A model generated the notes under the pieces. That model saw nothing but the letters and a program-made list of their open reading frames with translations, searched no databases and was not told the DNA's origin. Made by a program: the position numbers and the translations under genes. Below, piece by piece: positions 34,901 through 37,519 of a DNA stretch of 64,000 bases (positions within the stretch are counted from its first letter, which is position 1; each line of letters opens with the position of its first letter). Source of the DNA: Acanthaster planci (taxonomy: Eukaryota; Echinodermata; Asteroidea; Valvatida; Acanthasteridae); NCBI RefSeq assembly GCF_001949145.1, contig NW_019091606.1:28122-92121 (forward strand), written 5' to 3'.

Positions 34901-37519
34901 TAAGTGGAGTATAATAAAGTGTTGTAGTCGAGTACTTTCCGAGTACCAATGTTCTCCGCAAAATACTTAACTGGGTNNNNNNNNNNNNNNNNNNNNNNNN
35001 NNNNNNNNNNNNNNNNNNNNNNNNNNNNNNNNNNNNNNNNNNNNNNNNNNNNNNNNNNNNNNNNNNNNNNNNNNNNNNNNNNNNNNNNNNNNNNNNNNNN
35101 NNNNNNNNNNNNNNNNNNNNNNNNNNNNNNNNNNNNNNNNNNNNNNNNNNNNNNNNNNNNNNNNNNNNNNNNNNNNNNNNNNNNNNNNNNNNNNNNNNNN
35201 NNNNNNNNNNNNNNNNNNNNNNNNNNNNNNNNNNNNNNNNNNNNNNNNNNNNNNNNNNNNNNNNNNNNNNNNNNNNNNNNNNNNNCAAAAAGTACTCGAC
35301 TACATCACTGGTATAATATGCAGTTTAAGTCCTTTTAATGTCCATTTCAAATGAAAGGTTTCATGTTTCAAAGCATGTAATCAGTGGCCGTCTACATTAC
35401 ATAAACTATACATTGACATGTACTACAGTTATTCCAAAGCTGTAGTTCCAGGTTAATCTGATTCTAATAAGAAACACAGCATAAAATTCCCCACGAAGGC
35501 TGGCTATCAGCATCAGCCTCCACCCCCGTATAAACGGGGGTGGATATATAAACGTATTAAGTGGTAAGTCCCCCCCCCTTGTAAGTGACAGCATTTTTGC
35601 GAAACGTATTACTTCCTTTCATTTTCTGGGGGGCTGAAGATTCTTTCTCTGTTGAAAAATGCACAGTTGGTTTGGGAAAAACACCAATTTGGCCTGGACT
35701 CGCAGGTGAGCTTTAAAAGACCAGTGTTTTGTAAGATTGTGCAAATCACTTAATACTTTATCTCAACTCTATTAATCACTCCGATATAAACTTACGAATG
35801 TTGCAGTTGTCCCCCAACCAGCCTTGGCAGCAGTCCCGGACCACTCGAAGCCGGGTCTGGTGTCTAGGTCGTGTACGTTCCACCGTCTGGAGTCTACGGA
35901 AGCAACCAGAAGCAAAGAGATACCGGATCATGTTAGAGATGCACTATCCCAAATTTTAAATGGGACGTACGAACGTACGAAACTGAGCCCAAATTACTGG
36001 ACGTTGATGAAAATAAGCTGAAGTCTCATTTGACAATGAAAAATTACATTTTTCAACGCAAAGCGTACATCTCCCTAGACATTATCGAAAAGCCAACATT
36101 GAATCATTTTTTACATCATATGTTTTTTATTACGTCAGATTACGTTGGTATACGTCACAGGTTACAGGTTCAGAGCTCCATTGGCGCTTCGATTTCTCCC
36201 AGCTTGACATTTCTGATAGTATTTCATTTTTAGGCATGGTGGTCGTCTCCGTGCACCTCATCTTTAAGGTGTTTGCTGAGATGACATTTTTGATAGAATT
36301 TTCTGCAATCTTGTACTCTTGTTCAATGTGAAAATTGTTTGCATATTTAGGTCTATTACGTTGAAGTGTATATTTTCAAATTTAAAATCAATGCTCTCCT
36401 GCACAACTAAAGGCTCTGTTTCCTTAATGTCCTCCATGGAGGACATAGTTCATAGCACTGATTTTTCAATTTGAGCCGTGCACCCAGAATTTGCTGTGAA
36501 ATTAAGTGTAAATTGGTGTACACTTAATAAACGAAACACCGAAGAGGAGAAAATTTATGTCAGAAAAATCTGTTTAACAAGCAGAAAATGTTCATACGCA
36601 CAAATCATTTTAACACTGAGGTTTTCTTCCCGAGACAAAATCACAGTCTTGGTTATAAATATTGAAATACCATTAGCAAAAAGCCCCCAAAGACTGCGTA
36701 ATACCCTTTGAGTGGTGAAATAATAATTGAAAATGAGGTTAGCTGAGACACAAAGAAGCATATTCTGATTTACATTTTAAAAAGGACCGTTGGGGCTACT
36801 TTCAAAAGGAAGGCCTGTACTTACACCTGGACTTGGCACATGCCAGAGGCATCGTCTCGTCTGAGCAGTCGGACGTTATCACCGCGGCTCAGACGGTCTT
36901 TATAGCCTTGCAGTGGTATTTCTAGGGTTTGCCATTCCTCGGCGAGGTACTTTTCCTCTACGATGACGTCAATGGCTTTCTCCCGGTTGCAAAAGTGACT
37001 TTCGGCAACCTGGCATCTTGGGATCAAGGGGGACAGGGCGGAGTCAAATTACTTTTATTGTGACAGAATAACAAATCCAGAATATTTATATTCTTGAATT
37101 GGTCTTTCAGGATTTTTTGGAATGGCTGAACCTGTGCTGGATTAGCATTTAAAGTACTTTTCATGAACCGATTTCCTCGAAATACGTTAAAGTAAACTAA
37201 CATGTTTCTAATCTTCCCTGATACAATTATTGTCAAAATGAGGTACCCAAATTGCAGTGATTTCCGATTTTATTTTTAGACCCACGAAATTGTGACCGGT
37301 CAAAAGTGCATCATACCGCCCTTATTCGGTCACAAGTTTCGGAAAAATATCAGAAATACGTCACTGAAATTTCCTCCACGTTAGTTATATTTTCTTCAAA
37401 CGTACCTCGTGGTCCTTGGGCAAAAATGGGTCAAAAGGAGTAGTACCAGGAAATATTGCGGTGGCAAAATAGCCATCACAACGGGTCCTGACTTGTTTCT
37501 TGAAGTAATCCTCAGTTTC
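1817..37519 (-). CDS. Large secreted multidomain glycoprotein, VWF/SCO-spondin-like (EMI, EGFx4, D1-D2-D'-D3, LDLa, VWC/TIL repeats)
   Basis: Fifty exons, joined in consistent phase, encode about 2,200 residues. Domain order is EMI, four EGF-like repeats, three vWD-C8-TIL assemblies with a D' TIL between the second and third, LDLa, then VWC units separated by Thr/Pro linkers and TIL-like Cys-rich segments, with a second LDLa. Families with D1-D2-D'-D3 (VWF, gel-forming mucins, otogelin, SCO-spondin) are secreted and form disulphide-linked multimers or fibres. EMI before D1 and LDLa after D3 match SCO-spondin, but no thrombospondin type 1 repeat is seen and the EGF block is extra. The signal-peptide exon was not located 5' of 37519. 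The last exon here ends in phase 1, so the gene likely continues past the left edge. Role inferred: extracellular matrix, mucus, adhesive or fibre protein. Individual modules are listed separately. Confidence 0.85.
1941..3093. other. Intron, no repeat identified
   Basis: This separates the last two recognised exons of the large gene. It holds a possible alternative or decayed terminal exon at 2915..3011 (see findings). Nothing else was recognised. Confidence 0.4.
3094..3781 (-). CDS. Pro/Thr linker exon plus TIL-like Cys-rich exon 3
   Basis: Exon 3781..3749 (33 bases, phase 1 to 1) encodes a linker reading [10 protein letters not shown]. Exon 3281..3094 (188 bases) follows. It has a dense cysteine pattern: [13 protein letters not shown], then [12 protein letters not shown], then [18 protein letters not shown]. 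The ending resembles TIL modules, in which a Cys-rich core ends in C.....C.C before a VWC. Its two sister exons at 9867..9677 and 6241..6051 are both 191 bases and have the same phases (1 in, 0 out), so this is a repeated cassette. The NGT is a possible N-glycosylation site. Confidence 0.75.
3871..4102. mobile_element. hAT-type MITE with exact 8-bp target duplication
   Basis: The element occupies 3879-4094. Its ends are perfect 13-base inverted repeats beginning CAGTGGCGTAGCT. The 8-bp direct repeat TAGCGCTG flanks it at 3871-3878 and 4095-4102. An 8-bp target duplication together with CAGTGGCG termini is the hAT superfamily signature. At 216 bp it carries no transposase, so it is a nonautonomous copy. 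It sits in the intron between the linker exon ending at 3781 and the VWC/LDLa exon at 4288. Confidence 0.9.
4288..4705 (-). CDS. VWC module 6 fused to a second LDLa repeat
   Basis: Exon 4705..4589 (117 bases, phase 0 to 0) starts [15 protein letters not shown] and carries the first half of a VWC. Exon 4447..4288 (160 bases, phase 0 to 1) starts [15 protein letters not shown], the CC half of the VWC, and runs straight into an LDL-receptor class A repeat: [17 protein letters not shown], then [11 protein letters not shown]. The acidic calcium-cage residues (D..D....DE) are all present. All other VWC second halves in this gene end in or lead to a linker, so an LDLa in the same exon is unusual. 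A sequon (NST) lies in the LDLa. Confidence 0.85.
4888..4997 (-). CDS. Thr/Ala/Pro linker exon with short Cys segment
   Basis: A 110-base exon, phase 1 to 0. The first two thirds encode [10 protein letters not shown]-type low-complexity linker likely to carry O-glycans. The remainder is [20 protein letters not shown], a short Cys-rich piece leading into the next VWC. It takes the place that a full TIL-like exon takes in other cassettes, so it may be a shortened version. Confidence 0.7.
5237..5610 (-). CDS. VWC module 5 (two exons)
   Basis: Exon 5610..5512 (99 bases, phase 0 to 0) encodes [15 protein letters not shown] and a CxKLC..DC continuation. Exon 5288..5237 (52 bases, phase 0 to 1) encodes [15 protein letters not shown]. 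The Trp, CxxCxC and terminal CCxxC spacing is that of von Willebrand factor type C modules, found in chordin, kielin and SCO-spondin. Both acceptors are preceded by pyrimidine tracts. Confidence 0.8.
6051..6241 (-). CDS. TIL-like Cys-rich exon 2
   Basis: A 191-base exon, phase 1 to 0. It encodes a TIL-type pattern: [17 protein letters not shown], then [17 protein letters not shown], then [10 protein letters not shown]. The CxCPEG motif is typical of trypsin-inhibitor-like domains in D assemblies and mucins. Its size and phases match the exons at 9677 and 3094, showing a duplicated cassette. Confidence 0.85.
6443..7289 (-). CDS. VWC module 4 (two exons, second carries the linker)
   Basis: Exon 7289..7206 (84 bases, phase 0 to 0) starts [11 protein letters not shown] and continues with a C..S.CHL.QDDC segment. 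Exon 6527..6443 (85 bases, phase 0 to 1) holds the CCEC half and then a [10 protein letters not shown] linker. In other cassettes the linker is a separate 33-36-base exon, so here an intron has been lost or never existed. The donor at 6442 is GTTGGT, weaker than the others. Confidence 0.75.
7461..7855 (-). CDS. Linker exon and short exon leading into VWC module 4
   Basis: Exon 7855..7820 (36 bases, phase 1 to 1) encodes a [11 protein letters not shown] linker. Exon 7501..7461 (41 bases, phase 1 to 0) encodes [14 protein letters not shown], which supplies the conserved aromatic/Trp start of the next VWC. Here the VWC is therefore split over three exons and the TIL-like exon seen in other cassettes is absent. 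Confidence 0.7.
8548..9335 (-). CDS. VWC module 3 (two exons)
   Basis: Exon 9335..9225 (111 bases, phase 0 to 0) starts [17 protein letters not shown]. Exon 8593..8548 (46 bases, phase 0 to 1) ends [17 protein letters not shown] is close to the canonical VWC ending, making this the clearest VWC of the series. Splice sites are GTAAGC and GTAATT, with TTTTTTACAG before the second exon. Confidence 0.85.
8594..9224. other. Intron, possible element fragment near 8870
   Basis: The stretch CAGGGGTCAACAGGGCC near 8872 followed by GGGACCCCCAAATTTT resembles ends of hAT-type nonautonomous elements, but no partner end or target duplication was found. Nothing else was recognised. Confidence 0.3.
9677..9867 (-). 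CDS. TIL-like Cys-rich exon 1
   Basis: A 191-base exon, phase 1 to 0. It encodes [14 protein letters not shown], then a [20 protein letters not shown] stretch, then [18 protein letters not shown]. It is Cys-rich with TIL/E-type spacing and a sequon (NGT), and ends just before VWC module 3. It is homologous in length, phase and ending to the exons at 6051 and 3094. Confidence 0.8.
10089..10124 (-). CDS. Thr/Pro linker exon (36 bases)
   Basis: A phase 1 to 1 micro-exon encoding [12 protein letters not shown]. The acceptor is ACACACAG and the donor GTAAGT. It has the same length and phase as the linker exons at 7820..7855 and 13116..13151, so linkers were duplicated as exon units. It is likely O-glycosylated and flexible. 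Confidence 0.75.
10125..11829. other. Long intron, nothing recognised
   Basis: This 1.7 kb intron contains a G run near 10903 and general AT-rich sequence. No inverted-repeat element, RNA gene or extra exon was identified. Confidence 0.4.
11830..12612 (-). CDS. VWC module 2 (two exons)
   Basis: Exon 12612..12508 (105 bases, phase 0 to 0) reads [15 protein letters not shown], then YSCYYDC and PNSCAE. Exon 11884..11830 (55 bases, phase 0 to 1) reads [18 protein letters not shown]. The CxxCxC and CCxC pattern is intact. The intron between them (11885-12507) contains nothing recognisable. Confidence 0.8.
12776..13151 (-). CDS. Two linker micro-exons
   Basis: Exon 13151..13116 (36 bases, phase 1 to 1) supplies the last Cys of VWC module 1 and then [11 protein letters not shown]. 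Exon 12804..12776 (29 bases, phase 1 to 0) encodes [10 protein letters not shown]. Together they form a Thr-rich spacer. The second exon ends in a Cys immediately before VWC module 2, replacing the TIL-like exon of other cassettes. An alternative acceptor inside the first exon breaks the reading frame, which supports the chosen one (GTCTTAG). Confidence 0.65.
13489..13915 (-). CDS. VWC module 1 (two exons)
   Basis: Exon 13915..13817 (99 bases, phase 0 to 0) begins [16 protein letters not shown], with a F.ECNILCD continuation. Exon 13540..13489 (52 bases, phase 0 to 1) ends [10 protein letters not shown]. This is the first VWC after the D3 assembly and LDLa. Donors are GTAAGA and GTGAGT. Confidence 0.8.
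14304..14494 (-). CDS. LDL-receptor class A repeat 1, following D3
   Basis: A 191-base exon, phase 1 to 0. After a Pro-rich [11 protein letters not shown] segment it carries [11 protein letters not shown], then [11 protein letters not shown]. This is the LDLa consensus with all six cysteines and the acidic calcium ligands (D, D, DE). LDLa directly after the third D assembly is the arrangement known for SCO-spondin. It ends [11 protein letters not shown] and leads into VWC module 1. Confidence 0.85.
14495..15043. other. Intron, nothing recognised
   Basis: This holds AT-rich sequence with a short AATAATAATAAT run near 14876. No other structure was seen. Confidence 0.4.
15044..15912 (-). CDS. 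D3 assembly: TIL and E-like segment
   Basis: Exon 15912..15666 (247 bases, phase 1 to 2) encodes a full [21 protein letters not shown], then [14 protein letters not shown], then CIERQLCPC. Exon 15096..15044 (53 bases, phase 2 to 1) encodes [18 protein letters not shown], a short VWC/E-like tail with a sequon (NCT). This completes the third D domain. The intron between the exons houses a hAT MITE. Confidence 0.9.
15143..15544. mobile_element. Second hAT-type MITE with exact 8-bp target duplication
   Basis: The element occupies 15151-15536. The 5' end is CAGTGGCG and the 3' end CGCCCTG. Flanking 8-bp direct repeats CTTTACTG lie at 15143-15150 and 15537-15544. The interior is G-rich at the 5' side (TGGGGGATAGGGGATGGG) and complementary at the 3' side. 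At 386 bp it has no coding capacity. The superfamily is that of the 3.9 kb copy, but the internal sequence differs. Confidence 0.88.
16230..17968 (-). CDS. D3 assembly: vWD and C8 domains
   Basis: Four exons: 17968..17903 ([15 protein letters not shown] start), 17770..17516, 17202..16901 and 16386..16230. The vWD begins with the hallmark GDSHFVTFD and later carries [16 protein letters not shown], the intact CGLCG motif with the acidic calcium-binding loop. The C8 follows, with [15 protein letters not shown] and SCHNL, then [11 protein letters not shown] and [15 protein letters not shown]. All phases agree. In VWF the corresponding D3 module takes part in N-terminal disulphide bonding. By analogy this is the most complete multimerisation module here. 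Confidence 0.93.
16560..16650 (+). repeat. Possible tRNA-derived SINE fragment
   Basis: TCAGGTTGGTTGAGG resembles an A box, and GTGAGGTTCGAATCAC 3' of it resembles a B box (GGTTCGAATCC) at tRNA-like spacing. The rest does not fold as a tRNA by eye. It lies in the intron between two D3 exons. Confidence 0.3.
18106..18996 (-). CDS. D' segment (TIL' plus E')
   Basis: Exon 18996..18765 (232 bases, phase 1 to 2) encodes a [22 protein letters not shown], then [18 protein letters not shown], then [12 protein letters not shown]. Exon 18155..18106 (50 bases, phase 2 to 1) encodes [21 protein letters not shown] without its own vWD between the second and third D domains is the D' of VWF and its relatives, so the full D1-D2-D'-D3 order is present. 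Confidence 0.88.
18367..18390. repeat. Perfect hairpin, 10-bp stem and GAGA loop
   Basis: CTTGCGTGGA at 18367-18376 is followed by GAGA and the exact reverse complement TCCACGCAAG. It lies in the intron between the two D' exons. No run of T follows, and no known RNA element was recognised. Confidence 0.6.
19275..20069 (-). CDS. D2 assembly: TIL and E-like segment
   Basis: Exon 20069..19939 (131 bases) encodes [14 protein letters not shown], then [16 protein letters not shown] (TIL). Exon 19582..19473 (110 bases) encodes [15 protein letters not shown] and [11 protein letters not shown]. Exon 19321..19275 (47 bases) encodes [16 protein letters not shown]. Phases run 1-0, 0-2 and 2-1. The donor of the first exon is taken as GTAAGT after AGA rather than the GTAGAG four bases earlier, because only this keeps the next exon in frame. 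Confidence 0.88.
20473..23291 (-). CDS. D2 assembly: vWD and C8 domains
   Basis: Three exons: 23291..23037, 21831..21615 and 20869..20473. The vWD starts [20 protein letters not shown] (the usual GD.H..TFDG is [10 protein letters not shown]), continues [17 protein letters not shown] and reaches [16 protein letters not shown]. The C8 carries [27 protein letters not shown] and [13 protein letters not shown]. The expected CGLCG is HGLCG: the first cysteine is replaced by His. The start of the middle exon at 21831 is chosen because it accepts the phase-2 donor of the previous exon. A later AG at 21758 would break the frame. Confidence 0.9.
20895..21215 (+). mobile_element. Probable 3' end of a retroelement or processed copy
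   Basis: A block unlike its surroundings starts near GCCCTAACTTTTCCCAACGGGG. It is C/T-rich (CCTCTTCCCTTTCCCTCC) and ends with ATTGAAATAAAGTTTCC (AATAAA near 21177) and an A-rich tail. That is the form of a non-LTR or SINE 3' terminus inserted in the intron directly upstream of the D2 C8 exon. No reverse transcriptase sequence is present and no target duplication was confirmed. Confidence 0.4.
22130..22580. repeat. Three tandem units of about 125 bp plus tail
   Basis: Each unit contains TTGTGACTTTGACCTTTC, then AAATTCAATAGGCTTCT, then an AAACCAAATTTGAAG-type stretch and ends AAGTTATCGCGCTGACA. Copies begin near 22135, 22265 and 22390. An ACACACACCCACCCACGG tail follows at about 22545. The same units are familiar from repeats of marine invertebrate genomes. 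They lie in the long intron within D2 (21832-23036). Confidence 0.7.
23292..24235. other. Intron 5' part, nothing recognised
   Basis: AT-rich DNA between the vWD-2 exon and a dispersed repeat. No gene, RNA or inverted repeat was seen. Confidence 0.4.
24236..24680 (+). repeat. Dispersed repeat, copy A
   Basis: Shares order and sequence with 58606-58920 in the same orientation: GATAATGCCC, TGGCACCTG, GACACG..., GCACGCAGAACT, GTCAAGTCCAT, GGAGATTCTTCTGA-like, AATCCTTGGAA, GACTCTCTGACTAAAA and GGCCAAGCAC blocks. There is no coding potential. It probably belongs to an unclassified nonautonomous element. Confidence 0.7.
25273..25924 (-). CDS. D1 assembly: TIL and E-like segment
   Basis: Exon 25924..25799 (126 bases, phase 1 to 1) encodes [18 protein letters not shown], then [14 protein letters not shown], a TIL. 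Exon 25381..25273 (109 bases, phase 1 to 2) encodes [20 protein letters not shown] and a GCKL ending. The CxCPAG motif replaces the usual CPEG. Confidence 0.88.
26370..30872 (-). CDS. D1 assembly: vWD and C8 domains
   Basis: Three exons: 30872..30656, 27561..27410 and 26843..26370. The vWD begins after [20 protein letters not shown] and continues with [32 protein letters not shown] and [14 protein letters not shown]. The large last exon holds the C8: [34 protein letters not shown] and [11 protein letters not shown]. The CGLCG position reads NGMCG, so the first cysteine is lost as in D2. The start FVSFDG departs from the usual GD.H..TFDG. The intron between the first two exons spans about 3.1 kb and is filled with repeats. 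Confidence 0.9.
28090..28265. repeat. GC-rich minisatellite built on CCGTCGTGCGTCG
   Basis: From about 28138 the sequence repeats variants of CCGTCGTGCGTCGCC. The 5' flank, ATAGAATTCCATATCTGCCG, reappears as a reverse complement at about 29640-29675. It is part of an inverted composite structure with the block at 29520-29700. Confidence 0.75.
28266..29190. other. Intron DNA between inverted minisatellite arms
   Basis: AT-rich sequence with no gene, RNA or element recognised. Confidence 0.35.
29195..29530 (+). repeat. Tandem duplication, about 173 bp, with an ambiguous base at the junction
   Basis: Two nearly identical copies run 29195-29364 and 29369-29529, sharing GTCTAGCATTATTGG, ATTAATTATGTGAC, GTATATGCTTTGCAGG, AAGATCTTTAGAAGTGAATGG and CAACCCATTTGAT. 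An N at 29366 lies exactly at the join. This could be a real duplication or two haplotypes stitched together in assembly. Confidence 0.8.
29520..29700. repeat. Inverted copy of the GC-rich minisatellite
   Basis: GGGCGACGGACGACGCACGA repeats continue to about 29575, and a second array CGACGGACGACGG lies at about 29630. The flank GATACGGAATTCCATATG is the reverse complement of the flank at about 28120. Together with 28090-28265 this forms a large imperfect palindrome about 1.6 kb across. Confidence 0.7.
29701..30655. other. Intron DNA with TACATGTACATG simple repeats
   Basis: Short ACATGTACATGTA tracts occur near 30048 and 30388. No exon or element with defined ends was seen. Confidence 0.35.
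31150..34695 (-). CDS. Four EGF-like repeats, one per exon
   Basis: Exons 34695..34600 (96 bases), 32460..32368, 31771..31679 and 31242..31150 (93 bases each) all have phase 1 to 1. Each encodes one EGF-like repeat of the form C.P.C..G.C..P..C.C..G..G..C, for example [36 protein letters not shown] and [12 protein letters not shown]. Equal size and symmetric phase indicate exon duplication. The repeats lie between EMI and the first vWD. No calcium-binding EGF consensus (DxDE) is obvious. Confidence 0.92.
31340..31490 (-). repeat. Possible tRNA-derived SINE fragment
   Basis: Read on the minus strand, TAGGTGAGTGTATGG is followed at tRNA-like distance by AAGGCTCGAGTCCCGGCC, which resembles a Pol III A and B box pair. 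It sits in the intron between EGF repeats 3 and 4. The internal folding is not convincing. Confidence 0.35.
31772..32367. other. Intron, nothing recognised
   Basis: Contains a GC-richer patch near 31862-32000 (GGGCCCTGACC, CGCTCGCGGGACGGG). No reading frame or inverted repeat was identified. Confidence 0.35.
32461..33355. other. Intron 5' part, nothing recognised
   Basis: AT-rich sequence before a cluster of inverted-repeat elements. No exon or RNA gene was seen. Confidence 0.35.
33356..33618. mobile_element. Inverted-repeat (hAT-like) MITE candidate
   Basis: The 5' end CAAGGGCAGATCCGGGTTTT pairs with the 3' end AAAACCTGATCTGCACCTG. The interior has paired G-rich and C-rich blocks (GGGGGTGGGGGTGACCCCC). 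No clean 8-bp target duplication was found, so its class is uncertain. Confidence 0.5.
33844..34328. mobile_element. Terminal-inverted-repeat element, flanked by a 10-bp direct repeat
   Basis: CCCGTTTCAGACAGGCGTTC near 33863 is the inverted partner of the stretch ending GAACGCCTTTCTGAAAAGGG at 34317, and the complementarity continues through GACCCAAAT-like sequence. GTTTCAGGAG occurs at 33844-33853 and again at 34319-34328, consistent with a target duplication of Mutator-like length. It is noncoding and contains a second, smaller inverted-repeat element. Confidence 0.6.
34066..34193. mobile_element. Nested MITE with about 35-bp inverted repeats
   Basis: AGCCTTTTAGACGGATGGCG at 34066 is matched in inverse at the other end (CGCCATGCTTCTAAAAGGCT, to 34193). 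The match extends through GGACACAATAGG on both sides. The spacer is about 58 bp. It lies wholly inside the larger element at 33844-34328. Confidence 0.8.
34923..35304. other. Assembly gap inside an inverted-repeat element
   Basis: 309 N bases (34977-35285) are flanked by exact 16-base inverted repeats: TGTAGTCGAGTACTTT at 34923-34938 and its reverse complement at 35289-35304. The gap is therefore probably the unresolved interior of a foldback or MITE element. It lies in an intron (between EGF repeat 1 and the EMI end), so no exon of the gene appears to be lost: phases across it agree. Confidence 0.75.
35305..35795. repeat. Intron with perfect hairpin at 35519-35544
   Basis: TCCACCCCCGT at 35519-35529, loop ATAA, then the exact complement ACGGGGGTGGA to 35544: an 11-bp GC-rich stem. 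It may be the remnant of a palindromic element tip. The rest of the stretch shows nothing. Confidence 0.5.
35796..37009 (-). CDS. EMI domain (two exons)
   Basis: Exon 37009..36825 (185 bases, phase 0 to 2) encodes [20 protein letters not shown] and later [20 protein letters not shown]. Exon 35893..35796 (98 bases, phase 2 to 1) ends [17 protein letters not shown]. CCxGWxGxxC is the signature of EMI modules, found at the N-termini of emilins, multimerins and SCO-spondin, where they mediate subunit contacts. The first acceptor is set at CCAG/GTTGCC because it accepts the phase-0 donor of the preceding exon. Confidence 0.88.
35894..36824. other. Intron within the EMI coding region, nothing recognised
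   Basis: AT-rich sequence without recognisable element or RNA. Confidence 0.35.
37406..37519 (-). CDS. Putative N-terminal exon before EMI
   Basis: This is open in the correct phase, with a GTACGT donor after KDHE at 37406. It encodes [20 protein letters not shown] and then [16 protein letters not shown]. The acceptor (CACACAG at 37520) is poor in pyrimidines, so the 5' border is uncertain. The frame stays open for about 50 further bases without a Met. A single Cys and no known domain. The exon carrying the signal peptide must lie further 5' and was not found. Confidence 0.5.

Noticed and set aside
34881-35338. Long open frames crossing the N tract
   Set aside because: They are produced only by unknown bases being read as X.
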